A stretch of DNA of 64,000 nt from Nocardioides baculatus (GCF_016735675.1 NZ_JAERSG010000004.1:124001-188000); one strand, 5' to 3'; counted from the first letter of the stretch, positions 26,692 to 36,976 are shown. Numbers and translations: made by a program. Notes: generated by a model from the sequence alone, not told the origin.

Positions 26692-27693
26692 GGCCGTCCC
26701 GGAGTCGTAGGCCGCGAGAAGCCGATCCGCGGCCAGCGGCGCCGGGAGGTCCCCCGACAGCACGGCACGGCGTACGTCGTCACGCACAGCAGCGACGCCG
26801 GGCGAGGTCCGCAGCCGCTGGGCGAGCTCGTCGCGCACGAGCGCCCAGGTGAAGTCGAGCTGCTGCTCGGCACGCTTGTGGGCGAGCCCGTCGGCACCGA
26901 GGTGCTCGCGGTGCTGGCCGATGCGCGACCACACGTCGTCGATGCCCGCGCCCGTCAGCGCGGAGCAGGTGACGACCGGGGGCGCCCACTCGGCGTGACC
27001 CCGGACCAGGCGCAGCGCCCCGGCGAGCTCGCGCGCGGCCACCCGCGCCTCGCCCTCACGGTCCTCCCCTCCCTGACTGTCGGCCTTGTTGACGGCGACC
27101 ACGTCGACGATCTCGAGGATCCCCTTCTTGATGCCCTGGAGCTGGTCGCCGGTGCGGGCGAGGGTGAGGAACAGGAAGGTGTCGACCATCCCGGCGACCG
27201 TCACCTCGGACTGGCCGACGCCCACCGTCTCGACGAGCACGACGTCGTGGCCGGCCGCCTCGAGCACCAGCATCGCCTGCGTGGTGGCCCGCGCGACGCC
27301 ACCGAGGGTGCCCGCCGACGGCGACGGCCGGATGAAGGCACGCGGGTCGACCGACAGGGCGGCCATCCGGGTCTTGTCGCCCAGCACCGAGCCGCCGGTC
27401 CGGATTGACGACGGGTCCACGGCCAGCACCCCGACGCGGTGGCCGGCGGCGGTCAGCCGCGTGCCGAGGGCCTCGATGAAGGTCGACTTGCCGACACCCG
27501 GCACGCCCGAGATGCCGACGCGGGTGGCCGGGGGGAGCTCGAAGGACGCCAGCTCGGTCAGCAGCTCGCGCGCGGCGCCCCGGTGCTCGGCGCGCGAGGA
27601 CTCGACCAGCGTGATGGCGCGCGAGACGTCCGCGCGGCGGCCGGAGCGGATGCCCTCGACCAGCGCGCCGACGTCGACCGGGCCGCGGGCCAT
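26689..27693 (-). CDS. meaB: Methylmalonyl-CoA mutase-associated GTPase MeaB
   Basis: A 334-residue G3E-family GTPase that protects and reloads the B12-dependent methylmalonyl-CoA mutase. P-loop GVPGVGKST, DPSSIRTGGSVLGDKTRM, the switch region ETVGVGQSEVTV and the base-recognition NKAD are all present. It starts 7 bases after the stop of the large mutase subunit gene and ends the mutA-mutB-meaB operon. Length and motifs are typical. Confidence 0.96.
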   Translation of the reverse strand: MARGPVDVGALVEGIRSGRRADVSRAITLVESSRAEHRGAARELLTELASFELPPATRVGISGVPGVGKSTFIEALGTRLTAAGHRVGVLAVDPSSIRTGGSVLGDKTRMAALSVDPRAFIRPSPSAGTLGGVARATTQAMLVLEAAGHDVVLVETVGVGQSEVTVAGMVDTFLFLTLARTGDQLQGIKKGILEIVDVVAVNKADSQGGEDREGEARVAARELAGALRLVRGHAEWAPPVVTCSALTGAGIDDVWSRIGQHREHLGADGLAHKRAEQQLDFTWALVRDELAQRLRTSPGVAAVRDDVRRAVLSGDLPAPLAADRLLAAYDSGTA

Positions 27694-27700
27694 CAGCGGC

Positions 27701-29896
27701 TCACTCGGAGCGCAGCCGGGCCAGCAGGTCGAGCGCCGACTCGGCGATCACGGTGCCCGGCAGGAAGACCGCCGCGGCGCCCATCTCCTTGAGCGTCGCG
27801 ACGTCGTCGGGCGGGATGACGCCGCCGATGACGATCATGATGTCCGGACGGCCCTGGTCGGCCAGCGCCTGCTTGAGGGCGGGCAGCAGCGTCAGGTGCC
27901 CGGCCGCGAGCGAGGAGACCCCGACGATGTGCACGTCGGCGTCGATCGCCTGCTGGGCGACCTCCTCGGGCGTGGAGAACAGCGGCCCGACGTCGACGTC
28001 GAAGCCGAGGTCGGCGAAGGCGGTGACGACGACCTTCTGGCCGCGGTCGTGGCCGTCCTGGCCCATCTTGGCGACGAGGATGCGCGGGCGGCGTCCCTCC
28101 TCGGCCTCGAACTCCTCGGTCGCGGCGAGCACGGCCGCGACGGCGGAACCCTCGGCGGCGCCTGCCTCGTCGCGGTACACGCCGCTGATCGTACGGATCA
28201 CGGCCTGGTGCCGGCCGTAGACCTTCTCCAGCGCGTCGGAGATCTCGCCGACCGTGGCCTTCGCCCGCGCCGCGTCGACCGCGAGCGCGAGCAGGTTGCC
28301 CTCGAGGGAGCCGCCGCCGACCGGTCCGCGCTCGGCCGACGCGGTCAGCGCGTCGAGCGCACGGCGTACGTCGTCGTCGTTGCGCTCGGCGCGCAGCCGC
28401 TCGAGCTTGGCGACCTGCTGCCGGTAGACGTCGTCGTTGTCCACGCGGAGCACGTCGAGCTTGTCCTCGGCGGCCAGGCGGAAGGTGTTGACGCCGATGA
28501 CCTTCTGCGCGCCGGAGTCGATCCGCGCCTGGGTGCGGGCGGCCGCCTCCTCGATGCGCATCTTGGGGATGCCCTGCTCGATCGCAGCGGCCATGCCGCC
28601 GGCCCGCTCGGCCTCCTGGATGTGCGCCCACGCGCGCTCGGCGAGGTCGTGGGTGAGCTTCTCGACGTAGTAGGAGCCTGCCCAGGGGTCGATGATCTCG
28701 GTCGTGCCGCTCTCCTGCTGCAGCAGCAGCTGGGTGTTGCGGGCGATGCGGGCCGAGAAGTCGGTCGGCAGCGCGATCGCCTCGTCGAGGGCGTTGGTGT
28801 GCAACGACTGCGTGTGCCCCTGGGTCGATGCCATCGCCTCGATGCAGGTGCGGCCGACGTTGTTGAAGACGTCCTGCGCGGTCAGCGACCAGCCCGAGGT
28901 CTGGCTGTGCGTCCGCAACGACCGGGACTTCGGGTTCTGCGGGTCGAAGTCGTCGACCAGTCGCGCCCACAGCGCGCGGGCCGCGCGCATCTTGGCGACC
29001 TCCATGAAGAAGTTCATCCCGATGGCCCAGAAGAACGACAGTCGCGGCGCGAACTGGTCGATCGTCATGCCGGTCCCGAGGCCCGCGCGGATGTACTCGA
29101 CACCGTCGGCGAGCGTGTAGGCCAGCTCGAGGTCGGCCGTCGCCCCGGCCTCCTGGATGTGGTAGCCGGAGATCGAGATGGAGTTGAAGCGCGGCATCTT
29201 CTGCGAGGTGAAGGCGAAGATGTCGCTGATGATCCGCATGCTCGGCGAGGGCGGGTAGATGTAGGTGTTGCGGACCATGAACTCCTTGAGGATGTCGTTC
29301 TGGATGGTCCCCGCGAGCTGCTCCGGCTTCACCCCCTGCTCCTCGGCCGCGGCGATGTAGAGCGCGAGCACCGGCAGCACCGCGCCGTTCATCGTCATCG
29401 ACACCGACATCTCGTCGAGCGGGATGCCGTCGAAGAGGGTGCGGGTGTCGTAGATCGAGTCGATCGCCACGCCCGCCATGCCGACGTCGCCGCGCACGCG
29501 CGGGTGGTCGGAGTCGTAGCCGCGGTGGGTGGCGAGGTCGAACGCGACGCTCAGCCCCTTCTGCCCGGCGGCCAGGTTGCGGCGGTAGAACGCGTTGGAC
29601 TCCTCCGCGGTCGAGAAGCCGGCGTACTGCCGGATCGTCCACGGCTGCGTCGTGTACATCGTCGGGTAGGGCCCCCGCAGGAACGGCGCGATCCCCGGCC
29701 AGGTGTCGAGGCCGTCGAGGCCCTCGAGGTGCTCGGGGCCGTAGACCGGGAGGATGTCGATGCCCTCCGGGCTCGCCCACGGCTCGCCGTCGACGGCGCC
29801 GGTCGCGGGGTGGCGGCCGGCGAGGTCCACCTCGGCGAAGTTCTTCGGGATGCCTGTGCTGAGGAGGTCGCTCTGCGACCGTCTCGAAGTGCTCAT
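27701..29896 (-). CDS. mutB: Methylmalonyl-CoA mutase, large (catalytic) subunit
   Basis: A 731-residue B12 enzyme interconverting (R)-methylmalonyl-CoA and succinyl-CoA, the last step of propionate and odd-chain or branched-chain catabolism. The N-terminal TIM barrel binds the CoA ester ([20 protein letters not shown]). The C-terminal cobalamin domain has the base-off motif DGHDRG around residue 617 and GVSSLAAGH. The ATG giving MSTSRRSQ was chosen because it overlaps the mutA stop by 4 bases; the open frame upstream lies inside mutA. Confidence 0.97.
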   Translation of the reverse strand: MSTSRRSQSDLLSTGIPKNFAEVDLAGRHPATGAVDGEPWASPEGIDILPVYGPEHLEGLDGLDTWPGIAPFLRGPYPTMYTTQPWTIRQYAGFSTAEESNAFYRRNLAAGQKGLSVAFDLATHRGYDSDHPRVRGDVGMAGVAIDSIYDTRTLFDGIPLDEMSVSMTMNGAVLPVLALYIAAAEEQGVKPEQLAGTIQNDILKEFMVRNTYIYPPSPSMRIISDIFAFTSQKMPRFNSISISGYHIQEAGATADLELAYTLADGVEYIRAGLGTGMTIDQFAPRLSFFWAIGMNFFMEVAKMRAARALWARLVDDFDPQNPKSRSLRTHSQTSGWSLTAQDVFNNVGRTCIEAMASTQGHTQSLHTNALDEAIALPTDFSARIARNTQLLLQQESGTTEIIDPWAGSYYVEKLTHDLAERAWAHIQEAERAGGMAAAIEQGIPKMRIEEAAARTQARIDSGAQKVIGVNTFRLAAEDKLDVLRVDNDDVYRQQVAKLERLRAERNDDDVRRALDALTASAERGPVGGGSLEGNLLALAVDAARAKATVGEISDALEKVYGRHQAVIRTISGVYRDEAGAAEGSAVAAVLAATEEFEAEEGRRPRILVAKMGQDGHDRGQKVVVTAFADLGFDVDVGPLFSTPEEVAQQAIDADVHIVGVSSLAAGHLTLLPALKQALADQGRPDIMIVIGGVIPPDDVATLKEMGAAAVFLPGTVIAESALDLLARLRSE

Positions 29897-31725
29897 CGGG
29901 CGAGCTCCTCTCGGATCCGGGCCAGGAAGCCGAGCGCATCGACCCCCAGGGCACACGAGTCGTCCACGTCGGTGACGGTGCGCTCCCCCGGCTTGCCCGC
30001 CAGCACGACGTACGTCGCCCCTGCCGCGCGCAGGGCCGTGACGAGGTCGGCGCCCCACTCGGCGTACGCCGCGTCGGTGCCGGCGAGGCACACGACGGGC
30101 TGGCCGGCATAGGCGTCCGTCACCGCCTGCACGGAGTCGGTCGCCCCGGCGACCTCGACGGCCACGCCGCCGGCGGCGAACAGGTTGCTGGCGAAGGTGG
30201 CGCGCGCCGTGTGGGCGGAGATCGGGCCCATCGTCGCGAGGAAGACCGGTCGCTCGGCGGGCTCGGCCCGCATGTCCTCGTAGGGCGAGGCGTAGTGCAC
30301 GACCTCGCCGTTGCGGCGCCACGGCTCGCGCTCGGGCAGCACCTCGTCGAGGTTCGGGAACTCCGAGATCCCGGTCAGCGGGCGCGAGCGGTCCGCGATG
30401 CCGGCGTCCCGCTTCGCACGCACCTCGTCGACCCGTGCGCGCACCGCCTCGGCCGCCATCGACCCGATGCCGCCGTCGGACTCGATCCGGCCGAGCTCTG
30501 TCCACCCGGCGACGGCGAGGTCGTCGGTGAGCTTCTCCACGGCGTAGGAGCCGCCGGCCGGGTCGGTCACCGTCGCGACGTGCGACTCCTCGATGAGGAG
30601 CGAGGAGGTGTTGCGGGCGATGCGCCGGCCGAACGCATCGGGCTGGCCGAGCCGCTCGTCGAACGGGACCACCGTCAGCGCGTCGGCACCGCCGACGCCG
30701 GCCGCGAACGCTGCGACCGTGCCGCGGAGCATGTTGACCCAGGGGTCGTGCTTGCCCATCATCGCCCGGCTGGTGATGACGTGCTGGCGCTGCGGGACGT
30801 CCGTGCCGCCGCTGGCCTCGAGCACGCGCGCCCAGAGTCGGCGCGCAGCACGCAGCTTCGCGATCGTCGGGAACTGCTCGTCGGTGGCGGCGTAGCGGAA
30901 CTCCAGGAGACCGGCGGCCTCGTCGACGGTGAGGCCGGCGTCGGTGAGCTCGCGGAGGTAGTGCACGCCCACGGCCATCGTCCAGCCGAGCTCCTGGGCG
31001 TCGCTCGCCCCGAGGTCGTGCAGGACGGTGCCGTCGACGACCGCACCCAGCACGCCGAGCGCCTGGGCGCGGCGGACGGTGTCGACGAAGGACTCGGCCA
31101 GCGTCGGCTCACCCTCCCGGACGCCTTCGCCGATCAGCAGCGCGGTCGCTGGGTCGGCCGACAGGTTGTGGTGGGGGTGCGGGTCCGCGGGCGAGTCCTC
31201 GAGGAGCCGGGCCAGCGCCTCCGACCGGTGCGTCGTGGGCCGATCGAGCGTGACGGGCGCCAGGTCGAGCAGGACGCCGCGCAGGACCCGGCCGAGGTCC
31301 GCATCACCAGCGATGAGATCGAGGTGCAGCGACGTGGCGCCGGTGTCGAGGTCCGCCAGGGCCGCCTCGTTCATCGCGGCCGCGTCGGCGCCGACGAGCG
31401 ACGTACGCACGTCCCAGGAGCCGACGCGCTGCGGGCGCCCGCTCGTGGCGAGGCCGTCGAGGTCGGACCGCTGGCCGATCGGCGCCACCTCGATGCCGTC
31501 GAGGGTGGTGCGGGTCAGCGCGGCCCAGACGTCGGAGTCGGGCGCGTCCTCGCCCAGCCGGCGAGCCTTGCGCAGCACCGCGGCGGTCGCCGCCTCCCAG
31601 GCCGCGACGTCGTAGGTGTCGTGGTCGCCGACCAGCCGCAGCGAGCCCTCGGCGGGCTGCAGGTCGTCGGGCTCGTCGAGGCCACCGGCGAGCTCGGGAT
31701 CCGGGGCAGCATCCGGGTTGGTCAT
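29893..31725 (-). CDS. mutA: Methylmalonyl-CoA mutase, small subunit
   Basis: A 610-residue non-catalytic partner of MutB. It keeps the barrel ([36 protein letters not shown]) and a C-terminal B12-like domain, but the DxHxxG cobalamin motif is absent, as in known small subunits. TATCGT ends 7 bases before the ATG, so the operon mutA-mutB-meaB seems to start with a leaderless message. Divergent from a DUF4328 gene. Confidence 0.95.
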   Translation of the reverse strand: MTNPDAAPDPELAGGLDEPDDLQPAEGSLRLVGDHDTYDVAAWEAATAAVLRKARRLGEDAPDSDVWAALTRTTLDGIEVAPIGQRSDLDGLATSGRPQRVGSWDVRTSLVGADAAAMNEAALADLDTGATSLHLDLIAGDADLGRVLRGVLLDLAPVTLDRPTTHRSEALARLLEDSPADPHPHHNLSADPATALLIGEGVREGEPTLAESFVDTVRRAQALGVLGAVVDGTVLHDLGASDAQELGWTMAVGVHYLRELTDAGLTVDEAAGLLEFRYAATDEQFPTIAKLRAARRLWARVLEASGGTDVPQRQHVITSRAMMGKHDPWVNMLRGTVAAFAAGVGGADALTVVPFDERLGQPDAFGRRIARNTSSLLIEESHVATVTDPAGGSYAVEKLTDDLAVAGWTELGRIESDGGIGSMAAEAVRARVDEVRAKRDAGIADRSRPLTGISEFPNLDEVLPEREPWRRNGEVVHYASPYEDMRAEPAERPVFLATMGPISAHTARATFASNLFAAGGVAVEVAGATDSVQAVTDAYAGQPVVCLAGTDAAYAEWGADLVTALRAAGATYVVLAGKPGERTVTDVDDSCALGVDALGFLARIREELAR

Positions 31726-31732
31726 ACGCCGA

Positions 31733-31738
31733 ACGATA
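31733..31738 (-). promoter_or_regulatory. -10 hexamer TATCGT of the mutAB-meaB operon
   Basis: TATCGT ends 7 bases before the mutA ATG at 31725. Confidence 0.6.
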
Positions 31739-31806
31739 GGGCGCGGCCCCGGCGGTGGGCAGGGCCGGACCTATGGCATTCGTCTCACGACGACCTCCCG
31801 GAGCAC

Positions 31807-31812
31807 TACTGT
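31807..31812 (+). promoter_or_regulatory. -10 hexamer TACTGT of the DUF4328 gene
   Basis: TACTGT ends 6 bases before the ATG at 31819, which supports that start over the long upstream open frame. Confidence 0.55.
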
Positions 31813-31818
31813 CACCGC

Positions 31819-32586
31819 ATGACCGTCTCGGGGGAGGGTTGGTACGCCGACCCGCAGGATCCGGCCCGGCTCCGCTGGTGGGACGGGTCCGCGTGGACCA
31901 TGCACACGCACGACCCGGGGACGACGCCGGGCACGCACCACGCTCCCCTGCCGCGCTGGTGGGGCGGGCTGGGCGCCGCACTCCAGGCCGGGCTGCTGGT
32001 CAACCTGGCGATGTCCCTCTACGTCATCTACGTCGACCGCGAGATCCTCGCGTTCGTCGAGGAGCTGCGGCTGCGACCCGACGGCGTGACCGATGCCGAC
32101 GGCCTGCGCATCGACCGGCTGCTGCTGTGGTCCGCGCTCGAGTGGGTGCCGTGGGTCGGCACCGGGATCCTCTTCATCGTCTGGACCTACACCGCCCACC
32201 ACAGCGCGCGGATGGACCGCTCCGTGATGCGCCACGGCTCGGGATGGGCGATCGGGGGGTGGTTCGTCCCGCTGCTGAACTTCTGGCGCCCGCTCCAGGT
32301 GGTGCTCGACATCCGTCGCGGCGCCACGGGCGACGAGGAGCTGCCGGTCACCCGCACCCTCGGCTGGTGGTGGGTGACCTTCCTGGTGTCGTACGCCACC
32401 TCGATGATCGCCGGCTTCCACTACCGCGCCTCCGAGTCGGACGACGAGGGCGGCCAGCTCCTCGACCACTTCGCCGGCGCCGCCACGTGGGAGCAGTGGT
32501 CGAGCGTCATCAACATCGTCTGCGCCGTGCTGGCCGTACGCGTCGTGAGCGAGGTCAGGTCGCTCGTCCGGGCCGAGCCGACCTGA
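31819..32586 (+). CDS. DUF2510-DUF4328 membrane protein
   Basis: A 255-residue protein. The N-terminal DUF2510 module (GWYADPQDPARLRWWDGSAW) is a short tryptophan-rich motif common at the cytoplasmic start of actinobacterial membrane proteins. DUF4328 follows, with four hydrophobic segments (GLGAALQAGLLVNLAMSLYV; WVPWVGTGILFIVWTYTAH; LGWWWVTFLVSYATSMIAGF; VINIVCAVLAVRVVSEV) and the typical GWFVPLLNFWRPLQV. Function unknown. It runs convergently into the first sdhB, from which a duplicated 3' fragment separates it. Confidence 0.85.
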   Translation: MTVSGEGWYADPQDPARLRWWDGSAWTMHTHDPGTTPGTHHAPLPRWWGGLGAALQAGLLVNLAMSLYVIYVDREILAFVEELRLRPDGVTDADGLRIDRLLLWSALEWVPWVGTGILFIVWTYTAHHSARMDRSVMRHGSGWAIGGWFVPLLNFWRPLQVVLDIRRGATGDEELPVTRTLGWWWVTFLVSYATSMIAGFHYRASESDDEGGQLLDHFAGAATWEQWSSVINIVCAVLAVRVVSEVRSLVRAEPT

Positions 32587-32673
32587 GCCTCACACCTCGG
32601 TGCGGCCGTCGTTGTCCTTGTTTCCCAACCCGGTGGTGGAGTCCGATCTTGTTGCCCGGCCACACGATCGGGT
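32583..32673 (-). repeat. Degenerate duplicate of the sdhB 3' end
   Basis: Bases 32583-32624 match 32674-32715 almost exactly (CTGAGCCTCACACCTCGGTG against ...CTCAGTG), and 32640-32673 match the next part of the gene (CCGATCTTGTTGCCC). About 12 extra bases break the frame. It is a tandem copy of the last 25 or so codons and stop of the adjacent gene, no longer translatable. Confidence 0.85.
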
Positions 32674-32680
32674 CTGAGCC

Positions 32681-33457
32681 TCACACCTCAGTGCGGCCGT
32701 CGTTGTCCTTGTTGCGGATGCCGATCTTGTTGCCCAGCCACACGAGCGGGTCGAACTTCTTGTCCACCACGCGCTCCTTCATCGGGATGATCGCGTTGTC
32801 GGTGATGTGGATCCCCTCGGGGCACACCTCGGTGCAGCACTTGGTGATGTTGCACATCCCGAGGCCAGCGGCGCCCTGGGCCAGCTCACGCCGGTCGTGG
32901 GTGTCGAGGGGGTGCATGTCGAGCTCGGCGTAGCGCAGGAAGAAGCGCGGGCCCGCGAAGGCCTCCTTGTTGTCCTCGTGGTCGCGCACGACGTGGCAGA
33001 CGTTCTGGCACAGGAAGCACTCGATGCACTTGCGGAACTCCTGGCCCCGCTCGACGTCGACCTGGGCCATCCGCCGCTTGCCGTCGGCGTCGCGCGGCGG
33101 CGGCGCGAACGACGGCAGCTCCTTGGCCTTCTCGTAGTTGAAGGAGACGTCGGTGACGAGGTCCCGGATCACCGGGAAGGTCCGCATCGGCGTGACCGTG
33201 ATCGTCTCGTCCTCCTCGAAGTCCGAGAGGCGGCACATGCACATCAGGCGCGGTCGGCCGTTGACCTCGGCGCTGCACGAGCCGCACTTGCCCGCCTTGC
33301 AGTTCCAGCGCACGGCGAGGTCGCCGGCCTGGGTGGCCTGCACGCGGTGGATGGCGTCGAGCACGACCTCGCCCTCGGACACCTCGACCGGGAAGTCCTC
33401 GACGGCGCCGCCGTCCTTGTCGCCCCGCCAGATCCGCAGCTTGAGTGTGTAGCTCAT
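32681..33457 (-). CDS. sdhB: Succinate dehydrogenase/fumarate reductase iron-sulfur subunit (operon 1)
   Basis: A 258-residue electron-transfer subunit carrying three clusters between flavoprotein and membrane anchor. The [2Fe-2S] ligands lie in CKAGKCGSC and a following Cys; the [4Fe-4S] and [3Fe-4S] ligands lie in CIECFLCQNVC and CNITKCCTEVCPEGI. It overlaps the sdhA stop by 4 bases and is last in operon sdhC-A-B. The sequence is clearly different from the second copy at 39.0 kb. Its 3' end is duplicated downstream. Confidence 0.95.
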   Translation of the reverse strand: MSYTLKLRIWRGDKDGGAVEDFPVEVSEGEVVLDAIHRVQATQAGDLAVRWNCKAGKCGSCSAEVNGRPRLMCMCRLSDFEEDETITVTPMRTFPVIRDLVTDVSFNYEKAKELPSFAPPPRDADGKRRMAQVDVERGQEFRKCIECFLCQNVCHVVRDHEDNKEAFAGPRFFLRYAELDMHPLDTHDRRELAQGAAGLGMCNITKCCTEVCPEGIHITDNAIIPMKERVVDKKFDPLVWLGNKIGIRNKDNDGRTEV

Positions 33458-35331
33458 GCGAAGTACCCCTTCAGCTCCTCGGGCATCTCGGGCAACGGCT
33501 TCTCGTGGAGGTCGACACCCGTGCCCGCCTCGTTGAGGTTCACGACCAGGTTCTTGGTGCCCCACTCGTCGTCCGGGCCGGGGAAGTCGTCGCGGGTGTG
33601 GCCGCCGCGCGACTCCTCACGGGCGAGCGCTGCCTTCGCGATGCACTCCGAGACGATCAGCATGTTGCGCAGGTCGAGCGCGAGGTGCCAGCCGGGGTTG
33701 TACTGCCGGTGCCCCTCCACGACCATCGTCTGCGCCCGCACCTTGAAGGCCTCGATCTCGCTCAGCGACTCCTCGAGCTCCGAGCGCGTGCGGATGATGC
33801 CGACGAGGTCGTTCATCGACTGCTGGAGGTCGGACTGGATCGTGTACGGGTTCTCCCCGCCCTCGACCTCGAACGGCGCGAGCGCGCTCGTCTGCGCTGC
33901 CTTCACGTCGGCCTCGTCGACCCTCGGGCGGCGGTCCCCCAGCGAGTCGGCGTACGACGAGGCGTGCTCGCCTGCCCGCTTGCCGAAGACCAGCAGGTCG
34001 CCGAGCGAGTTGCCGCCCAGCCGGTTGGAGCCGTGCATGCCGCCCGAGCACTCACCGACGGCGTAGAGCCCGGTGACGGCGCTCTCCTGGGTGTCGGCGT
34101 CGACCTCGACGCCGCCCATCACGTAGTGGCAGGTCGGACCGATCTCCATCGGCTCCGCCGTGATGTCGACGTCGGCGAGCTCCTTGAACTGGTGGTACAT
34201 CGACGGCAGCCGCTTGCGGATGAACTCGGGCGTACGACGTGAGGCGATGTCGAGGTAGATCCCGCCGTGCGGCGTCCCGCGGCCGGCCTTGATCTCCGAG
34301 TTGATCGCGCGGGCGACCTCGTCACGCGGCAGCAGCTCGGGTGGGCGCCGGTTGTTCTTCTTGTCGTCGTACCAGGCGTCGGCCTCCTCGACCGTGTCGG
34401 CCGTCTCCGCCTTGAAGAACTCCGGGATGTAGTCGAACATGAAGCGCTTGCCCTCGGAGTTCTTCAGGATGCCGCCGTCGCCGCGCACCGACTCCGTCAC
34501 GAGCAGCCCCTTCACCGAGGGCGGCCAGACCATGCCGGTCGGGTGGAACTGGACGAACTCCATGTTGATCAGGCTCGCGCCGGCGCGCATCGCGAGGGCG
34601 TGGCCGTCGCCGGTGTACTCCCACGAGTTCGAGGTGACCTTGAAGGACTTGCCGATCCCGCCGGTCGCGAGGATCACCGACGGGGCGTCGAAGACGATGA
34701 AGCGCCCCGACTCGCGCCAGTAGGCGAACGCCCCGGCGATGGCGTCGCCGTCCTTGAACAGGTCGGTGACGGTGCACTCCATGAAGACGTCGATGCCGAG
34801 CGCCACCGCGCGCTGCTGGAGCGTGCGGATCATCTCCAGGCCGGTGCGGTCGCCGACGTGCGCCAGCCGGGCGTACTTGTGGCCGCCGAAGTCGCGCTGG
34901 CTGATCAGCCCGTCGTCGGTGCGGTCGAACAGCGCACCCCAGTCCTCGAGCTCCTGCACCCGCTCGGGTGCCTCCTGGGCGTGCAGCTGGGCCATCCGCC
35001 AGTTGTTGAGCATCTTCCCGCCGCGCATGGTGTCGCGGAAGTGGACCTCCCAGTTGTCCTCCGGCCACCGGTTGCCCATCGCCGCGGCGATGCCGCCCTC
35101 GGCCATCACGGTGTGGGCCTTGCCGAGCAGCGACTTGCACACGATCGCCGTACGCGCACCCGACTCGTGGGCCGCGATCGCCGCGCGCAGGCCGGCGCCG
35201 CCGGCCCCGATCACGACGACGTCGTAGGTGTGGCGCTCCATCCCGCCCCGGGCGTCACCGGACAGGGCGTTGCCGGTCATCGGGTGCCGGCCCTCAGCGG
35301 GGCCCAGGTCGGTCGGTGTCGTCTCGGACAT
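33454..35331 (-). CDS. sdhA: Succinate dehydrogenase/fumarate reductase flavoprotein subunit (operon 1)
   Basis: A 625-residue flavoprotein that oxidises succinate to fumarate. It has the dinucleotide fold VVVIGAGGAGLRAAIAA, the covalent-FAD histidine region KAHTVMAEGGIAAA, the substrate loop FVQFHPTGM, and HYVMGGVEVDADT with GSNRLGGNSLGDLLVFG. It is of the kind found in mycobacterial Sdh1 rather than the Bacillus-type partner in operon 2. One base separates its ATG from the stop of the upstream membrane subunit gene. Confidence 0.95.
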   Translation of the reverse strand: MSETTPTDLGPAEGRHPMTGNALSGDARGGMERHTYDVVVIGAGGAGLRAAIAAHESGARTAIVCKSLLGKAHTVMAEGGIAAAMGNRWPEDNWEVHFRDTMRGGKMLNNWRMAQLHAQEAPERVQELEDWGALFDRTDDGLISQRDFGGHKYARLAHVGDRTGLEMIRTLQQRAVALGIDVFMECTVTDLFKDGDAIAGAFAYWRESGRFIVFDAPSVILATGGIGKSFKVTSNSWEYTGDGHALAMRAGASLINMEFVQFHPTGMVWPPSVKGLLVTESVRGDGGILKNSEGKRFMFDYIPEFFKAETADTVEEADAWYDDKKNNRRPPELLPRDEVARAINSEIKAGRGTPHGGIYLDIASRRTPEFIRKRLPSMYHQFKELADVDITAEPMEIGPTCHYVMGGVEVDADTQESAVTGLYAVGECSGGMHGSNRLGGNSLGDLLVFGKRAGEHASSYADSLGDRRPRVDEADVKAAQTSALAPFEVEGGENPYTIQSDLQQSMNDLVGIIRTRSELEESLSEIEAFKVRAQTMVVEGHRQYNPGWHLALDLRNMLIVSECIAKAALAREESRGGHTRDDFPGPDDEWGTKNLVVNLNEAGTGVDLHEKPLPEMPEELKGYFA

Positions 35332-35332
35332 G

Positions 35333-36154
35333 TCAGAAGAACCTCACGTCTTGGATGGTTCCGGTGGCGAGCAGGAAGACGTACAGGTCGACGAGGGCGA
35401 CCGAGAACAGCGAGTACCACGCCCACCGGCCGTGGCTGGTGTTCAACCTCGAGACCCAGGTCCACAGCCGGTAGCGGACCGGGTGCTTCGAGAAGTGCCG
35501 CAGCCGACCGCCGACGACGTGGCGGCACGAGTGGCACGAGAGCGTGTAGAGCCAGATGAAGACGACGTTGGCGATCATCAGCAGCGTGCCGAGGCCCATG
35601 TGGACGCCGCTGGTCTCGCCGTCGCCCACGGCGTACTCCGCCGGCATCGGCCGGAAGGCCAGGAGGACGTCGTAGGTCAGCACCAGGCCGACGAGCACGG
35701 CGGCGTACCAGAAGTAGCGGTGCACGTTCTGCAGGACCAGCGGGAAGCGGGTCTCACCGGAGTAAGCGCTGTGCGGCTCGGCGACGCCGCACGCGGGCGG
35801 GCTCAGCCAGAACGCCCGGTAGTAGGACTTGCGGTAGTAGTAGCAGGTCATCCGGAAGCCCAGCGGGAAGATCAGGATGATCAGCGCGGCCGAGAGCGGC
35901 CACCAGCCGAACGGCTGCCCGAAGTCGGACGCTCCCTCGACGCAGTCGCCGAGGCAGGGCGAGTAGAACGGTGAGAGGTAGGGCGAGGCGTAGTAGTCGC
36001 GACCCATGAACGCGCGCACCGTCGCGTAGACGACGAAGGCCGAGAACACCACGAAGGTCGTCAGTGGCTGGAGCCACCACCGGTCCTCGCGCAGCGTGCG
36101 TGCCTCGATGTGCGCCCGGCCCGGACTGGTCACCCCGTGATCCGTCGTTGCCAT
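35333..36154 (-). CDS. sdhC: Succinate dehydrogenase membrane subunit, Sdh1 type (operon 1)
   Basis: A 273-residue membrane anchor with about five hydrophobic segments. It differs strongly from the cytochrome b of operon 2 and carries an unusual set of Cys and His residues: C122 in SPPACGVAEPH with H128, and C207, H208, C210 and H212 in LSCHSCRH. The mycobacterial Sdh1 anchor has been reported to hold a membrane-embedded Rieske-type [2Fe-2S] cluster; these residues are candidates for the same. I start at the ATG with CATAGT 7 bases upstream; a further ATG 24 bases up is possible. Confidence 0.85.
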   Translation of the reverse strand: MATTDHGVTSPGRAHIEARTLREDRWWLQPLTTFVVFSAFVVYATVRAFMGRDYYASPYLSPFYSPCLGDCVEGASDFGQPFGWWPLSAALIILIFPLGFRMTCYYYRKSYYRAFWLSPPACGVAEPHSAYSGETRFPLVLQNVHRYFWYAAVLVGLVLTYDVLLAFRPMPAEYAVGDGETSGVHMGLGTLLMIANVVFIWLYTLSCHSCRHVVGGRLRHFSKHPVRYRLWTWVSRLNTSHGRWAWYSLFSVALVDLYVFLLATGTIQDVRFF

Positions 36155-36161
36155 GCCCGGC

Positions 36162-36167
36162 ACTATG
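36162..36167 (-). promoter_or_regulatory. -10-like CATAGT of sdh operon 1
   Basis: CATAGT ends 7 bases before the ATG at 36154. Together with 36251 it places two outward leaderless promoters within 110 bases. Confidence 0.5.
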
Positions 36168-36250
36168 TCTTGTGTCACACCTGAGCGGAAGACAACGCGC
36201 CCACGAAAACCTCACACCGCCTCGGCGCGTCGCGCGCGAGGACGCCGCGA

Positions 36251-36256
36251 TACCGT
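36251..36256 (+). promoter_or_regulatory. -10 hexamer TACCGT of sdh operon 2
   Basis: TACCGT ends 6 bases before the GTG at 36263, which supports that start. Confidence 0.6.
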
Positions 36257-36262
36257 GAACAG

Positions 36263-36976
36263 GTGGCAACAACGACCAAGACCCCCACCCTCGTGAAGGG
36301 CGCCCGTGCCTCGCGCACGACGATCGCCCTCAAGCTGGGCATGGCGATCAGCGGCATCATCTTCCTCGGGTTCGTGCTCGCGCACATGTACGGCAACCTG
36401 AAGGCGTTCGCCGGGCATGACGCCTTCAACGAGTACGCCGAGCACCTCCGCGAGATCGGCGAGCCGATGCTGCCCCACGAGGGCCTGCTCTGGATCCTCC
36501 GCGTCGGCCTGATCGCGGCGCTCGTCGTGCACGTCTACTGCGCCGTCGTGCTGTGGCGCCGGGCGGCCCGTGCCCGCGGCACCAAGTACGTCACGAAGAA
36601 GCAGACGGGTGCCACTCGCGCCAGCCTGATGATGCGCTGGGGCGGTGTGACGATCCTGCTCTTCCTCGTCTGGCACCTGCTCAACTTCACGATCGGCAAG
36701 GTCAACGTGCAGGGCGGGGCGACCAACGACCCCTACAACCTGCTCGTCGACACGTTCGACGTCTGGTGGCTGACGCTGATCTACCTCGTCGCGATGCTCG
36801 CCCTCGGCGCCCACCTGCACCACGGCATCTGGAGCGCCGCCCAGACCCTCGGCTGGACCGGCACCGCGGCCAAGCGCCAGCGGGCCAAGACGGTCGGCTT
36901 CGTCGTCGCGCTGATCGTCACGGTCGGCTTCTCCCTCGTCCCTCTCGGCGTCCTCGCCGGCATCATCACCAAGTAA
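36263..36976 (+). CDS. sdhC: Succinate dehydrogenase cytochrome b subunit, B type (operon 2)
   Basis: A 237-residue single-chain cytochrome b of the Bacillus/Wolinella type with five membrane segments. Candidate haem-ligand histidines occur in [27 protein letters not shown] and [10 protein letters not shown], enough for two haems. It anchors the complex and passes electrons to menaquinone. It begins operon sdhC-A-B on the plus strand, back to back with operon 1. Confidence 0.94.
   Translation: MATTTKTPTLVKGARASRTTIALKLGMAISGIIFLGFVLAHMYGNLKAFAGHDAFNEYAEHLREIGEPMLPHEGLLWILRVGLIAALVVHVYCAVVLWRRAARARGTKYVTKKQTGATRASLMMRWGGVTILLFLVWHLLNFTIGKVNVQGGATNDPYNLLVDTFDVWWLTLIYLVAMLALGAHLHHGIWSAAQTLGWTGTAAKRQRAKTVGFVVALIVTVGFSLVPLGVLAGIITK

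Noticed and set aside
29897..30505. N-terminal extension of MutB to 934 residues
   Set aside because: The added part lies out of frame within mutA; the ATGA overlap and homologue length support 29896.
30211..31818. Long plus-strand extension of the DUF4328 protein
   Set aside because: It is antisense to mutA; DUF2510 normally stands at the N-terminus and begins right after ATG 31819.
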